Source: Acinetobacter guerrae
Lineage (GTDB): Bacteria; Pseudomonadota; Gammaproteobacteria; Pseudomonadales; Moraxellaceae
Reading direction: 5' to 3'
Assembly: GCF_009372255.1 (NCBI RefSeq)
Contig: NZ_LXGN01000007.1
Coordinates: 62,001-126,000, forward strand
DNA length: 64,000 nucleotides
Position numbers and translations under genes: made by a program. Every line of letters begins with the position of its first letter. The stretch's first letter is position 1. The notes under the pieces were generated by a model. The model saw nothing but the letters and a program-made list of their open reading frames with translations, searched no databases and was not told the DNA's origin. Shown here piece after piece: positions 8,287-19,930 of the stretch.

Positions 8287-9561
8287 ATGTCTGAACATCT
8301 TACCGAGTTAAATTATTTAAATACATCCGATAAAAATCCTATCCCCCAACGGGTAAAATCATTCAAACACATCCAACAACAAGGTGTATTGCTCAAACCC
8401 CTGTCATTCATCATTAAAAAACAAGTCATTCCTAATTCTTCTCGTTATCAGCAATTGAGTGATGGTTTATGGCAAGGCGATCCATCTATGGATGTGCTAG
8501 TAGAGTGGCTATTTTCTGAAAATCCTGCACAGCGGAAAAAAATCTTTGAACAAGCGTTACAACACGGTATCAGTAGTATTGAAGACTGCCCCATCGAGAT
8601 ACAACACTTTTTTAAGCAAATAGAGACTTATCCTGCATGGCTTGACCAGAAAAAAATGGAGCAGGCTTTAGACTTTATAGCGGCTACAGGTATACATGCC
8701 AATTATATTTTACGTGATGTTGCCTTAATGGGTGGATATCTCCTTTCTGGTCTTAATCAGGCACTCGTACTCACAGGTGCATTGAATAAAGGTGCATCAC
8801 GACGGCTAGCAGAAACCAGTAAATGGTGGATTGATTGCACCACAAAAAATGGTTTAAGACGTGATGGAGCAGGTTTTAAATCGACCATTCACGTCCGTAT
8901 GATTCATTCACTGGTGCGTCGTAATCTGAAAAAACGTCAGGAATGGAATGCATCTGCATGGGGTTTACCTATTAACCAGATCGATATGGCGGCGACCAAT
9001 CTGGCATTTTGTAACTTATTTTTGCTTGGTCTACGTGGAATTGGTATTTTCCCCAATCGACAAGAAGCCGACGCAGTCATGCACTTTTGGAAATATTTAG
9101 GATGGTTGATGGGTGTGGAAGAAAAATGGTTGGCAGAACATGAGGTTGATGGAATGATTTTAATGTATCAGTTTATACAGACTCAACCATCCGCCGATTG
9201 GACCAGCAAAGCTCTTGGATACTCTTTGTCTCAAGAACCTTTTGAGAAAGAGTATCAGAGGTTCATCAAATTACGCCAGCAGTTGGATTATCATAAACAT
9301 TTAAGCATTAGCCGCTATTTTTTGGGCAGCAAGAAGATGGAGCTATTGGGCTTACCCAAACATATCATACCGTGGTACCCGATATTGCTCACTCCAAAGA
9401 ACATAGCAACCTTCAGATTGCAACGATTTATTCCGATCTTACGAGAAAAACAAATCCAACGTGGTCGGCAAGAACAACTCGACTATCTAGCAGGTTTTGG
9501 GAGTAAAGGAACTCAAGTTATTCAGCCTGCAAAAGATCACCCAGCCTATATTGCAAATTAA
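8287..9561 (+). CDS. MpaB-family (DUF2236) oxygenase
   Basis: This 424-aa protein contains the DUF2236/MpaB pattern: GALNKGASRRLAETSKWW, then FKSTIHVRMIHSLVRRNL with conserved H202, R204, H207 and R211, and AATNLAFCNLFLLGLRGIGI. Family members include b-type-heme enzymes such as latex-clearing proteins and fungal mycophenolic-acid oxygenase MpaB; most bacterial members are uncharacterised. Heme binding here is an expectation from the family. No signal peptide is obvious, so it is probably cytoplasmic or membrane-associated. It is divergent from a TetR gene and precedes an HSDL2-like dehydrogenase by 28 bp, suggesting a two-step oxidation of a hydrophobic substrate. Confidence 0.8.
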   Translation: MSEHLTELNYLNTSDKNPIPQRVKSFKHIQQQGVLLKPLSFIIKKQVIPNSSRYQQLSDGLWQGDPSMDVLVEWLFSENPAQRKKIFEQALQHGISSIEDCPIEIQHFFKQIETYPAWLDQKKMEQALDFIAATGIHANYILRDVALMGGYLLSGLNQALVLTGALNKGASRRLAETSKWWIDCTTKNGLRRDGAGFKSTIHVRMIHSLVRRNLKKRQEWNASAWGLPINQIDMAATNLAFCNLFLLGLRGIGIFPNRQEADAVMHFWKYLGWLMGVEEKWLAEHEVDGMILMYQFIQTQPSADWTSKALGYSLSQEPFEKEYQRFIKLRQQLDYHKHLSISRYFLGSKKMELLGLPKHIIPWYPILLTPKNIATFRLQRFIPILREKQIQRGRQEQLDYLAGFGSKGTQVIQPAKDHPAYIAN

Positions 9562-9589
9562 TCTACAATTCAAAAACAGGATTCAAAAA

Positions 9590-10420
9590 ATGAAAAACTT
9601 AACAGGGAAAACCGTTTTTATTACGGGTGGTAGCCGAGGGATTGGACGTTCATTGGCGATTCGTTGTGGCAGGGCTGGCGCTAATGTGGTCATTGCAGCC
9701 AAATCAGCAGATCCCCATCCCATACTAGGTGGGTCAATTTACACGGTCGCCGAAGAAATCACTGCCGCAGGTGGAAACGTTCTACCCTTACAAGTCGATG
9801 TTCGCGACGAGCAACAAATCATTCATGCCTTAGCAGAAACAGCCGATCATTTCTCAGGCATTGATATTTTAGTCAATAATGCAGGTGCGATTCATCTTGG
9901 CAATGTTCAAGATACCTCATTGAAACAATATGATCTTATTCAAGCTATCAATCACCGAGCAACCTTTATTGCTGCAAAGCATGCTTTACCCTATTTAAAA
10001 AAATCCTCACAGGCACATATTTTAAGTTTTGCACCGCCGATTAACCTTGCAGCACACTGGCTTGGACAATACGCTCCATATGCTTTATCGAAATATGGAA
10101 TGACTCTTTTAACACTTGGTCTTGCAGAGGAACTAAAAAACGATGATATTCAATGCAATACATTATGGCCTGTAACGCTAATTAATACTGCCGCGGTTAG
10201 TGTCAAGATTGGTGAGGTCGCTGCTCGACAATTCAGCCGTAAACCTGAAATGATGAGTGATGCTGCTTTTGCCATTATTAGCGGTGCTTGTGGCAAGATC
10301 ACAGGGCAAACTCTCCTTGATGAAGACGCATTAAGACTGGCAGGCATTCGTGATTTTAACGAGTATGCCTGTTCACCTGAACATGCGAATCAATTGGCAA
10401 AAGATTTGTTTGTTGATTGA
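9590..10420 (+). CDS. short-chain dehydrogenase, HSDL2-like
   Basis: The protein is 276 aa from the ATG at 9590, which gives the standard SDR opening MKNLTGKTVFITGGSRGIG; upstream in-frame codons would overlap the MpaB gene end. The cofactor motif GGSRGIG is at residues 13-19, NNAG follows at the end of beta-4, and the active site has Y164 and K168 (YALSK). The segments LSFAPPINL and YALSKYGMTLLTLGLAEEL resemble the hydroxysteroid-dehydrogenase-like 2 group, linked in eukaryotes to peroxisomal lipid metabolism. It is probably cotranscribed with the MpaB oxygenase and would oxidise or reduce its product. The substrate is unknown. Confidence 0.85.
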   Translation: MKNLTGKTVFITGGSRGIGRSLAIRCGRAGANVVIAAKSADPHPILGGSIYTVAEEITAAGGNVLPLQVDVRDEQQIIHALAETADHFSGIDILVNNAGAIHLGNVQDTSLKQYDLIQAINHRATFIAAKHALPYLKKSSQAHILSFAPPINLAAHWLGQYAPYALSKYGMTLLTLGLAEELKNDDIQCNTLWPVTLINTAAVSVKIGEVAARQFSRKPEMMSDAAFAIISGACGKITGQTLLDEDALRLAGIRDFNEYACSPEHANQLAKDLFVD

Positions 10421-10937
10421 TTTGTTAGGATTATTCATGTCATCCTTTACATTGGGGATGACTGTTTTACTGCTTTTAGGTAATTAGTGAGTTTAATTTT
10501 GACTTATTTGCTTCTATATAAAGCGAATTTAGTCACGAAATTCAAGACGTTTGTATCGAGTTGATAAAGTTAAGAATGTATGAAGTTCATTTTGATTTTT
10601 CAACTCATCCCTGCAAAACACACAATAAAGCAATATATCCAAGTTCTCTAAAGAAGAAAGATACCAAATTAATGCCGCATTCCCTTCTTGCAACAATTTC
10701 ACAAGAAATCAGTATAACCAAAGACCACATGGCTAAATTTTAAAAACATCGATGTTATTCAAGAACATCATCATTAATCCCACTTGCTTATAAATCGCCA
10801 CAGTAAAATAGAATTTACTCAACAACGATAAAATACTTATTTTTAAATTTTTTAATTTGTTCATTCATCCCATAATCAAATTTTTATTCCAGACAATGAC
10901 TTCTTTTAAAAATACTAAACATAGAGCTATAAAATTA
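10421..10937. other. AT-rich intergenic region, no gene recognised
   Basis: About 515 bp lie between the SDR gene and the groEL terminator. Short open frames exist here (for example 10561-10743), but they start with TTG, lack a ribosome-binding site and have no recognisable composition. I see no RNA gene, repeat or pseudogene that I can name. Confidence 0.6.
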
Positions 10938-10972
10938 AAAAAGGCCACAAATAAAATTTGTGACCTTTTTTT
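10938..10972 (-). terminator. Rho-independent terminator of groEL
   Basis: A stem of about 15 bp with one mismatch pairs 10938-10952 with 10956-10970 around a 3-base loop. It is flanked by A- and T-runs on both sides. It lies about 95 bp past the groEL stop and could work in both directions. Confidence 0.8.
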
Positions 10973-11066
10973 AAAAAACTCGAATGTGAGTAACATTGTG
11001 AGTAAGTTTAACAAATACAGTTTAAATCATATTAAATGACAATAACTTAAACTATATATGAGCAGA

Positions 11067-12704
<1,638 letters not shown>

Positions 12705-12761
12705 TTACTCCAAATTTTATATCTATGCTTGATCTGATTTATCAATGAGTTAAGTGAAAAA

Positions 12762-13052
12762 TTAGCCTTCAAGAACAGCTAAAATGTCAGATTCTTTCAT
12801 GATTAAGAATTCGTCGCCATTTACTTTTACAGTTGTCCCTGCATAAGTACCAAATAACACTTTATCACCCACTTTAACGTCCAATGCACGTACGCCATTG
12901 TCAGTGATTTGACCATTACCTACTGCAATCACTTCACCTTGAGCTGGTTTTTCAGCAGCAGAACCTGGCAATAAAATACCGCCAGCAGTTTTTGTTTCTT
13001 CTTCAACACGACGAATAACTACACGGTCATGTAATGGACGAATGTTGCTCAT
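12762..13052 (-). CDS. groES: co-chaperonin GroES (10 kDa)
   Basis: The protein is 96 aa from the ATG at 13052, giving [19 protein letters not shown]; a GTG at 13064 is in frame but lies within the ribosome-binding region (GGAG upstream of 13052). It contains the mobile loop region [18 protein letters not shown] and a normal C-terminus. It caps the GroEL ring. It is the first gene of the groES-groEL operon, with a sigma32-like promoter about 100 bp upstream. Confidence 0.98.
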   Translation of the reverse strand: MSNIRPLHDRVVIRRVEEETKTAGGILLPGSAAEKPAQGEVIAVGNGQITDNGVRALDVKVGDKVLFGTYAGTTVKVNGDEFLIMKESDILAVLEG

Positions 13053-13147
13053 AAATAACTCCACCAGACTAAGTCTACGATTTGATAAATGATGCTTGCT
13101 TTCATTATTCCTTTAGCAACCATCAAAATGAATTTGATGACACTTTT

Positions 13148-13173
13148 GTGGGGATGGAAAAAAACGCTTCAAG
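13148..13173 (-). promoter_or_regulatory. sigma32-type heat-shock promoter of groES-groEL
   Basis: On the minus strand CTTGAA (13173-13168) is followed 14 bp later by CCCCAC (13153-13148). This fits the sigma32 consensus (CTTGAAA, 13-15 bp, CCCCATNT) and sits about 95 bp upstream of the groES start. The positions are read directly; the assignment rests on the known consensus and the gene it serves. Confidence 0.75.
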
Positions 13174-13214
13174 GGGAAAAATTAAAAAAAATGCTATTTT
13201 TGTATATTTTTTAA

Positions 13215-14009
13215 TCACTCAAACATCTTTGTGGTTTTCTCTGCCGAATCAATGTGCAAAACAAAATTTTGTGCTTGTTCATCAAACCAATAATGCTGAA
13301 TTCTGCCATCATTTAAAATCGTATTAAAACTATTGGGCAGACCTTTATGCAAACGATAAGATGTTGCAGTGCCTGCATGGATATCATACACAGGATGATT
13401 GACTTTCAAATGAAAAATTTGCGTTAAATTATAGACTGCTGTTTGATGTAAATGCCCATGTAGCACACCAAATAAACCATTTTTACTCCAATTCTCCAAG
13501 GCCATTCTTCCTAGAACTGGACAGTCTTTTACTCCATGCGAATCGTCTGGTGGAGTATAAAAAGGCTGATGTAACACCACCAACTTCAATTTTTGATCAG
13601 GCGCGAGTTTTAATATCTCATTGGTTCTTTGAATTTGTTCCAACGAGATATAGCCACGAGTATGATAACGCCGACGAATACTATTCACCCCAACAATAAA
13701 AAAATGTTCAGTTTCCAATTTTGGCTCTAATTCGCCAAAAAAGAATTGATAGCGGGTGAATGGAGAAAAAAAACGATTCCACAAATTATACAACGAGATA
13801 TCGTGATTTCCTGGAACGACAATATAAGGAATCTTCAGTGAATCCAAAAATTGTCGGCATTTATAAAATTCAACAAACTTTGCACGCTGCGTTAGATCTC
13901 CACTCACTACAATCAGTTCAGGTTGATACTCCCGACAGAACTTTTCGATTGCGGTCAGACATTCCTGCTTTTCTGTACCAAAATGCAGATCAGATAGATG
14001 AAGTAGCAT
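13215..14009 (-). CDS. calcineurin-like metallophosphoesterase
   Basis: The 264-aa protein carries the full metallophosphoesterase motif set: D7 and H9 in LSDLHFG, D38 in SGDLTQR, N68 and H69 in GNHD, and HGHLH near residue 190. These bind two metal ions for hydrolysis of a phosphoester. The closest characterised groups are CpdA-like and YfcE/lipid-type phosphoesterases; the substrate is not clear. Its start overlaps the end of the upstream diacylglycerol-kinase-like gene by 20 bp, so the two are co-translated. This pairing hints at phospholipid or lipid-phosphate turnover. Confidence 0.85.
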   Translation of the reverse strand: MLLHLSDLHFGTEKQECLTAIEKFCREYQPELIVVSGDLTQRAKFVEFYKCRQFLDSLKIPYIVVPGNHDISLYNLWNRFFSPFTRYQFFFGELEPKLETEHFFIVGVNSIRRRYHTRGYISLEQIQRTNEILKLAPDQKLKLVVLHQPFYTPPDDSHGVKDCPVLGRMALENWSKNGLFGVLHGHLHQTAVYNLTQIFHLKVNHPVYDIHAGTATSYRLHKGLPNSFNTILNDGRIQHYWFDEQAQNFVLHIDSAEKTTKMFE

Positions 14010-14934
14010 GTGCAGGCACCATAATGCTTAACGCGTTCTTTGCAACACCAAATGTTAACGGTGTAGCCATTTCCTCAATTTCCCCATCAATTGCAACCGT
14101 TAAGGTTTTACTTTTTGAATCGACAAGCACGTGGTCGGCACTAAAACTATAGACATCTCTGGCATGCTCAAGATCGCCTTTGATCAGTTGAAAAAGCATC
14201 CGAAACAAACTTATTTTATCGCTTTTTGCAACGACTACGCCTGCTACTCGCCCTTCTGCCGCACATTGAGCGATGTTCAAATTCATCTCCTGAAGCTGCA
14301 ACTGATTATTTCCAAAGAAAATGAGCGGTGTTTTTACTGGGTAAATTTTCCCATCCACAGTGATGGATAATTTAAGTTCTTTATGGTCACGAATGAGGAC
14401 ATCCAGACCAGAGGTATAGGCATTTAAAGTAAAGCGTCCAAAGCGCTGATTATATTGTTCCCTTTTTTGAATAAATAATGGATACAAACCTAAACTGGCA
14501 TTATTTAAATACATTCGATCATTTAAAGTCGCAACATGAACAGAACGCGGTACTCCTGTTGCAATCACTTCTGCTGCTTGAAGTAAATCCTGTGGAATCT
14601 CCAAAACTCGTGCCACATAATTAAATGTTCCCAAAGGCAAAATTCCCATTGGAATATCAGTATTTTTTAATCTTGATGCCACCGCATTCAGAGTTCCATC
14701 GCCCCCAGCAGCAACGACCACCCCACGATCCTCACTCTGATGGCGACTTAATACCTGCTGCATGAAGTCATCAAAATTATCTTCAGCACCTAATTCAAAG
14801 ACTTGTATCTCAAAATCATGGTTGGTAAATATCGTCATAATTTGCTCATACACGCCGTCTTTATTGGCAGCATGAAACCCAGACTTTTCGTTGTAAATAA
14901 TAGATAAAGGTCGAAGTGTTGGCATTTTTATCAT
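13990..14934 (-). CDS. diacylglycerol/lipid kinase family protein
   Basis: This 314-aa protein has a DAGK catalytic domain: SIIYNEKSG at residues 11-19 and the nucleotide-binding GGDGTLN at residues 77-83, then ILPLGTFNYVARVL. The C-terminal half is the beta-rich domain seen in YegS/DgkB/sphingosine kinase-like proteins. It should phosphorylate a lipid hydroxyl using ATP. The start may be the ATG at 14934 or at 14925; neither has a clear ribosome-binding site. It overlaps the downstream metallophosphoesterase by 20 bp, making a kinase-phosphatase pair in one transcript. Confidence 0.85.
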   Translation of the reverse strand: MIKMPTLRPLSIIYNEKSGFHAANKDGVYEQIMTIFTNHDFEIQVFELGAEDNFDDFMQQVLSRHQSEDRGVVVAAGGDGTLNAVASRLKNTDIPMGILPLGTFNYVARVLEIPQDLLQAAEVIATGVPRSVHVATLNDRMYLNNASLGLYPLFIQKREQYNQRFGRFTLNAYTSGLDVLIRDHKELKLSITVDGKIYPVKTPLIFFGNNQLQLQEMNLNIAQCAAEGRVAGVVVAKSDKISLFRMLFQLIKGDLEHARDVYSFSADHVLVDSKSKTLTVAIDGEIEEMATPLTFGVAKNALSIMVPAHATSSI

Positions 14935-15321
14935 TCTAAGCTAATGATTGAGTCTATTTTTGTCCAAGAACTAAGCAAATAAAATACGCTTTATGTAAAA
15001 TTCAAATGATGACTATTTATTTAATCGATAATTGTTCTCAAGTTTAATTTTAAATTAATATTTTGATTTTTATATAAATTTTATTTAAAAATAACACATA
15101 TCAAAAATATTAATACCAACATTAATACTAGCTTAAATACAGTAAGAATATGATTTATATATATTTATCCCAATTTTCGGCTTAAAACTCTAATTTAGTC
15201 TTTAGTCTTATTTTTTTCATCAATTTATGCTTTAATAGCGCCACTTTTTTTTACTTCATCTATTTGCTGTATCCCTGCATCTAGATTTGTACTTTAGTAC
15301 GTTTTTTAAATAGGCCTCACC
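14935..15321. other. AT-rich divergent region upstream of pckG
   Basis: This 387-bp gap separates the lipid-kinase gene from pckG and is extremely AT-rich, with many TTTAA/ATATAT runs. An extended -10-like element, TGCTTTAAT (15228-15236), lies about 85 bp before the pckG ATG without a good -35. I see no gene. The unusually long AT-rich stretch is suited to curvature or H-NS-type binding, which is speculation. Confidence 0.45.
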
Positions 15322-17151
15322 ATGACCCAAGTGAACGCACCAGAATTCGTTCGTCATCCTAAGCTTATTGCATGGGTTGAAGAAATTGCAAAATTAACCA
15401 AACCTGCAAAAATCGAGTGGTGTGACGGTAGCGAAGAAGAATATCAGCGTCTTATCGACCTGATGATCGCAAACGGCACAATGCAAGCACTCAACCAAGA
15501 AAAACATCCAGGTTCTTATCTTGCAAACTCTGACCCTTCTGACGTTGCTCGTGTTGAAGATCGCACATTCATTTGCTCTGAAAAGCAAGAAGATGCGGGT
15601 GCAACAAACAACTGGGAAGCACCAGCAGCCATGCGCACTAAACTAAACGGTTTATTTGATGGCGCAATGCAAGGCCGCACCATGTATGTGGTTCCATTCT
15701 CAATGGGTCCATTGGGTAGCCATATCGCGCAAATCGGTATCGAACTAACTGACTCGCCATATGTGGCAGTCAGCATGCGTAAAATGGCACGTATGGGTAA
15801 AGCTGTTTATGACGTATTGGGTACAGACGGCGAATTTGTACCATGTGTTCATACTGTTGGTGCACCTCTTGCTGAAGGTCAAAAAGATGTTGCATGGCCA
15901 TGCAACCCTGAAAAATACATTGTCCATTATCCAGAAACACGTGAAATCTGGTCATTTGGTTCAGGTTACGGCGGTAATGCATTACTAGGTAAAAAATGTT
16001 TAGCCCTTCGTATCGCTTCTGCAATGGGTCGTGAACAAGGCTGGTTAGCTGAACACATGCTGATTTTAGGTGTAACGAACCCACAAGGTGAAAAACACTA
16101 CATCGCAGCAGCATTCCCTTCTGCTTGCGGTAAAACCAACTTTGCAATGTTGATTCCACCAGCGGGTTATGAAGGTTGGAAAATTGAAACTGTTGGTGAC
16201 GATATTGCTTGGATCAAACCAGGTGAAGATGGTCGCCTATATGCAATCAACCCAGAAGCAGGCTTCTTCGGTGTTGCACCAGGTACAAATACAAAAACCA
16301 ATCCGAACTGTATGGCAACCCTGCACAAAGATGTTATTTATACTAACGTTGCAGTAACTGATAACGGTGAAGTTTGGTGGGAAGGTCTTTCTAAAGAAGT
16401 TCCAGCGAATTTGACTAACTGGAAAGGTCAACCACACGTAGATGGTGAAAAAGCAGCACATCCAAATGCGCGTTTCACAGTTGCAGCAGGTCAATGTCCT
16501 TCTATTGATGCTGATTGGGAAAATCCAGCAGGTGTTCCTATTTCTGCATTCATCTTTGGTGGTCGTCGTGCCGATACTGTACCTTTAGTATCAGAAGCTT
16601 TTGACTGGGTTGATGGTGTTTATAAAGCAGCAACAATGGGTTCTGAAACCACTGCGGCAGCTGTTGGCCAGCAAGGTGTGGTACGTCGTGACCCATTTGC
16701 AATGTTACCATTTACAGGCTACAACATGGCAGACTACTTCCAGCACTGGTTAGAAGTAGGACAGCAAGTTGGGGAAAAAGCTGAAGCTGCTGGTAATAAA
16801 TTACCAAAAATCTTCAACGTAAACTGGTTCCGTCGTGATGCTGAAGGTAACTTTGTATGGCCTGGTTTTGGTCAAAACATGCGTGTTCTTGAGTGGATGA
16901 TTGACCGTGTTGAAGGTCGTGCCAATGCTGTTGAAACGCCAATTGGTTATGTACCAACTTATGATGATCTAAACTGGGCAGGAACAGATTTTTCTAAAGA
17001 AGAATTTGAACTTATCACTGCACAAGACAAAGACCAGTGGATCACTGAAATCCAAAGCCATACTGAATTATTCAACAAACTTGGTGAACGTTTACCAAAA
17101 GCATTGAAAGAACGCCAAGAAGCGTTATTAGATGCTGTAAAAAATCACTAA
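15322..17151 (+). CDS. pckG: phosphoenolpyruvate carboxykinase (GTP)
   Basis: This 609-aa enzyme has the GTP-type PEPCK signature: the P-loop FPSACGKTN (residues 265-273) with the reactive cysteine C269, the metal site region [13 protein letters not shown], and the guanine-binding [22 protein letters not shown]. It converts oxaloacetate plus GTP to PEP plus CO2, the entry to gluconeogenesis from acetate, amino acids and aromatic compounds. The length matches the family. It is transcribed alone and ends in a strong terminator at 17169-17191. Confidence 0.98.
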   Translation: MTQVNAPEFVRHPKLIAWVEEIAKLTKPAKIEWCDGSEEEYQRLIDLMIANGTMQALNQEKHPGSYLANSDPSDVARVEDRTFICSEKQEDAGATNNWEAPAAMRTKLNGLFDGAMQGRTMYVVPFSMGPLGSHIAQIGIELTDSPYVAVSMRKMARMGKAVYDVLGTDGEFVPCVHTVGAPLAEGQKDVAWPCNPEKYIVHYPETREIWSFGSGYGGNALLGKKCLALRIASAMGREQGWLAEHMLILGVTNPQGEKHYIAAAFPSACGKTNFAMLIPPAGYEGWKIETVGDDIAWIKPGEDGRLYAINPEAGFFGVAPGTNTKTNPNCMATLHKDVIYTNVAVTDNGEVWWEGLSKEVPANLTNWKGQPHVDGEKAAHPNARFTVAAGQCPSIDADWENPAGVPISAFIFGGRRADTVPLVSEAFDWVDGVYKAATMGSETTAAAVGQQGVVRRDPFAMLPFTGYNMADYFQHWLEVGQQVGEKAEAAGNKLPKIFNVNWFRRDAEGNFVWPGFGQNMRVLEWMIDRVEGRANAVETPIGYVPTYDDLNWAGTDFSKEEFELITAQDKDQWITEIQSHTELFNKLGERLPKALKERQEALLDAVKNH

Positions 17152-17166
17152 TATAAATGGATAAAT

Positions 17167-17195
17167 AAAACAGGCCATACAATGGCCTGTTTTAT
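17167..17195 (+). terminator. Rho-independent terminator of pckG
   Basis: AACAGGCCAT (17169-17178) pairs perfectly with ATGGCCTGTT (17182-17191) around a 3-base loop, followed by TTTATT. It starts 18 bp after the pckG stop. Confidence 0.9.
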
Positions 17196-17284
17196 TATGT
17201 GGTATATGCAAAAATAATCGGCATAAAATCTTTAATACATTGATAATTTAAAATTTATTTTTTACAACCAACGAGAAGCAAACA

Positions 17285-17659
17285 ATGAAAAAGCTTGTTC
17301 TTTCTACTTTGTCTTTACTTGTTCTTTGCAACATCACCCATGCAGATGAGGTAACAGCAAATGAAAAAGCGAAGGATCATTTTGGGGTATGTCTCATTAA
17401 TGGCGTTCCATCACAACAATATGTTGTCGTTAAACGTGTAAAAGTTGCAAAAGGTACCTACGGAAGTGTAGAAGAACTCTATCCAAAATTAGGCAATGCT
17501 GCACAAAAACTGAATGCTAATGCCATCGTAGACTACAATGCAAGTCAACGTTTTGGTTTTTGGCCGTGGCGTATTGTTCGCCCTGTAGCAACAGGGACTG
17601 CAGTCAAATGGACATCACCTAATGTCAACTGCCAGAATTTAGGCGGTAAAGAAATCTAA
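17285..17659 (+). CDS. secreted protein of unknown function
   Basis: This 124-aa protein has a clear Sec signal peptide (MKKLVLSTLSLLVLCNITHA, cleavage before DEV). The mature part has two cysteines, one in FGVCLING and one in VNCQNLGG, that could form a disulfide. The segment KLNANAIVDYNASQRFGFWP recalls small YbjQ/RcsF-like folds, but I cannot assign a family. It is flanked by terminators and divergent or convergent neighbours, so it is probably monocistronic. It is likely periplasmic. Confidence 0.7.
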   Translation: MKKLVLSTLSLLVLCNITHADEVTANEKAKDHFGVCLINGVPSQQYVVVKRVKVAKGTYGSVEELYPKLGNAAQKLNANAIVDYNASQRFGFWPWRIVRPVATGTAVKWTSPNVNCQNLGGKEI

Positions 17660-17733
17660 AATTATTTTTTATGGCTGCATAAATAGGCTTTGTGCAGTCA
17701 TTTTTAGGCAATGTCGTTTTCGCTAATATCTTT

Positions 17734-19254
17734 TTAAGCAATCTTGCTTTGCTGATTTCCCAATACATTTTGAAGATAATTATCTAATCCTACAATTTCA
17801 GCACAATTAAATTTCAAGCCCAGTTTACTGCGTCTCCACAAAATATCATCGACTGATTGCACCCATTCAACTTTGATCAGGTAGTCAACTTCAAGTTGAT
17901 ACAGGCCATGCCCAAAATTTATGCCGAAATCATCAAAAGAGTAAATTTCTCTAAGTAATTGCCACACGCGTGTGCCATAGCTATTTGCCCATCGTATCGC
18001 AATTTCGAGTGGAATATTTTTAATTCTTAACTGAATTCCTCGAATTAAACTCTCCATGCTTTTAAAATACTCGCCTCCAGGCAAAGGCTCATGCTCAGTC
18101 CATTCAGGTCTTAACTCAGGGAAATAACAATTCAATTCATCCAGTGCAGATTCAGCAAGTCTACGATAAGTTGTAAGTTTGCCGCCAAATACTGACAACA
18201 ATGGAACAGCACCATTCACCCTTGTCATTGCCAATGTATAATCACGAGTTACAGCTGAGGGTTGATCTGATTCATCATCACATAAGGGCCGAACTCCCGA
18301 AAATGTTTCAATGATATCGGATTGAATAAGGCTATTTTCAAAGTGTAGATTAACCACTGCCAGTAAATATTCAATTTCCTGCTGTGTAATTTCAACTTGC
18401 TCCAAATCACCTTGATAAATTTGGTCAGTTGTTCCAATCAAGGTATATTCATGTAAATAAGGAATAGTAAAGACGATTCGCCGATCTTCGTTTTGCAAAA
18501 TATAAGCATAATCACCCTCGTAAAGTTTAGGCACAATCAAATGACTACCCTGAATTTGACGAATTTTATAAGGTGAAGTTAGCTTTAGCGTCTCCTTTAG
18601 AAAACGCTCAACCCACGGTCCTGCTGCATTGACTAAGGATTTTGCACAAATTTGATACTGTGTTTGTTGGTGTCTCAAAGTTAATAACCACACATCATCT
18701 ATTACTTCGGCGGCAATACACTCAGTTCGAGTCACCAGTTCTGCACCCTTTTCTCTGGCTTGCATCGCATTTAAAATGACCAATCGCGCATCATCTACCG
18801 CACAATCTGAGTATTCAAAACCCAAGACGATATCCTGTTTTAACGGCCCTTGATGATCTAGCACCAACCTTCTGGATGCAGGCAATTTCTCTCGCTTACC
18901 CAAATAATCATACAAAAATAACCCTGAACGAATCAGCCATGCTGGACGCAAATGCGGACGATGTGGCAATACAAAACGCAGAGGACGAATAATATGTGGT
19001 GCTTTAGCCATAAGTACTTCTCGTTCGGCAAGTGCCTCACGGACTAAACGAAACTCAAAATGCTCTAAATAGCGTAAACCACCATGAATCAACTTACTAC
19101 TAGCAGATGAAGTATGACTCGCAAAATCATCCTTCTCACACAAAAAAACAGAGAGCCCACGTCCCGCAGCATCATTGGCAATACCCACACCATTAATCCC
19201 ACCACCAATCACTGCCAGATCGTAAAGAGGAAGATCTTTTAGATTAGATAACAT
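17734..19254 (-). CDS. glpD: aerobic glycerol-3-phosphate dehydrogenase
   Basis: This 506-aa FAD enzyme matches GlpD in length. It has the FAD-binding GGGINGVG (residues 17-24), the FASHTSSASSKLIHGGLRYLE segment that is a GlpD signature, and a C-terminal helical domain. It oxidises sn-glycerol 3-phosphate to dihydroxyacetone phosphate and passes electrons to ubiquinone at the inner membrane. No glpF, glpK or glpR is adjacent, so it stands alone here. Confidence 0.96.
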   Translation of the reverse strand: MLSNLKDLPLYDLAVIGGGINGVGIANDAAGRGLSVFLCEKDDFASHTSSASSKLIHGGLRYLEHFEFRLVREALAEREVLMAKAPHIIRPLRFVLPHRPHLRPAWLIRSGLFLYDYLGKREKLPASRRLVLDHQGPLKQDIVLGFEYSDCAVDDARLVILNAMQAREKGAELVTRTECIAAEVIDDVWLLTLRHQQTQYQICAKSLVNAAGPWVERFLKETLKLTSPYKIRQIQGSHLIVPKLYEGDYAYILQNEDRRIVFTIPYLHEYTLIGTTDQIYQGDLEQVEITQQEIEYLLAVVNLHFENSLIQSDIIETFSGVRPLCDDESDQPSAVTRDYTLAMTRVNGAVPLLSVFGGKLTTYRRLAESALDELNCYFPELRPEWTEHEPLPGGEYFKSMESLIRGIQLRIKNIPLEIAIRWANSYGTRVWQLLREIYSFDDFGINFGHGLYQLEVDYLIKVEWVQSVDDILWRRSKLGLKFNCAEIVGLDNYLQNVLGNQQSKIA

Positions 19255-19493
19255 ATCTCACCCCCTTTTTATTATTATCATTATTTAATTAAGATCATTC
19301 GAAGTTAGCAAATTTACACGTAAAGTAAAAGCATTCCAGTCGTTACATGCTATGTATTTTTAATGTGTTTTTATTTGGTTTTAAAGTTAATACAATTTTA
19401 TCGTTTGTTTAAGCAAGTAAATGCTTAAAATATAAAAAATACATCTGCATATTTTCAACGGCTTATTTGAATACGATTAGAAGGAACAACCTC

Positions 19494-19922
19494 ATGAAAA
19501 AAACCTTATTACTTTTAATTTCAGGGAGCGTGATTGTATTAAGCGCCTGTCAAAGTACACCACGTCAATACAATGGCAATACAGGTTATCAGGTTGAAAA
19601 TAAAACGGTATCTTCTGCAACTTTAGCCTATACCCTAGCAGGACGATCTAATCGAGAACTTGATGAACGAAAATTACAACGTGCCTGCCAACAAGTTTTA
19701 GGCACCACAAAAACTTATAAATTATCAATTTTAAGTGTAAATGAAATTGCAAATCCTGCTTCTAATCAATCAAATCATGATGGACTACAAGTAGGCAACT
19801 CACGCATGTCTGTAGGATTAATGGACTCTCCTAGCTTAAATAACAGCGAAGGTTATGCAACTCGGCAAGCGCTCGATACCAAACCAAGCACACTTAAAGT
19901 TGTACGCTATACTTGTTCATAA
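19494..19922 (+). CDS. putative outer-membrane lipoprotein, unknown function
   Basis: The protein is 142 aa from the ATG at 19494, which has AAGGAA eight bases upstream; an earlier in-frame start at 19467 has no such site. The signal peptide ends in a lipobox VLSAC with the lipidated cysteine at residue 19. The residue after cysteine is Gln, so there is no inner-membrane retention signal and it should go to the outer membrane. The rest contains NRELDERKLQRACQQVLG and a second conserved-looking cysteine at the very C-terminus (RYTCS). No family recognised. Confidence 0.72.
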   Translation: MKKTLLLLISGSVIVLSACQSTPRQYNGNTGYQVENKTVSSATLAYTLAGRSNRELDERKLQRACQQVLGTTKTYKLSILSVNEIANPASNQSNHDGLQVGNSRMSVGLMDSPSLNNSEGYATRQALDTKPSTLKVVRYTCS

Positions 19923-19930
19923 CTTATCAA

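Noticed and set aside
10561..10743. 60-codon frame between the SDR and groEL genes
   Set aside because: TTG start, no ribosome-binding site, AT-driven composition and no recognisable protein character.
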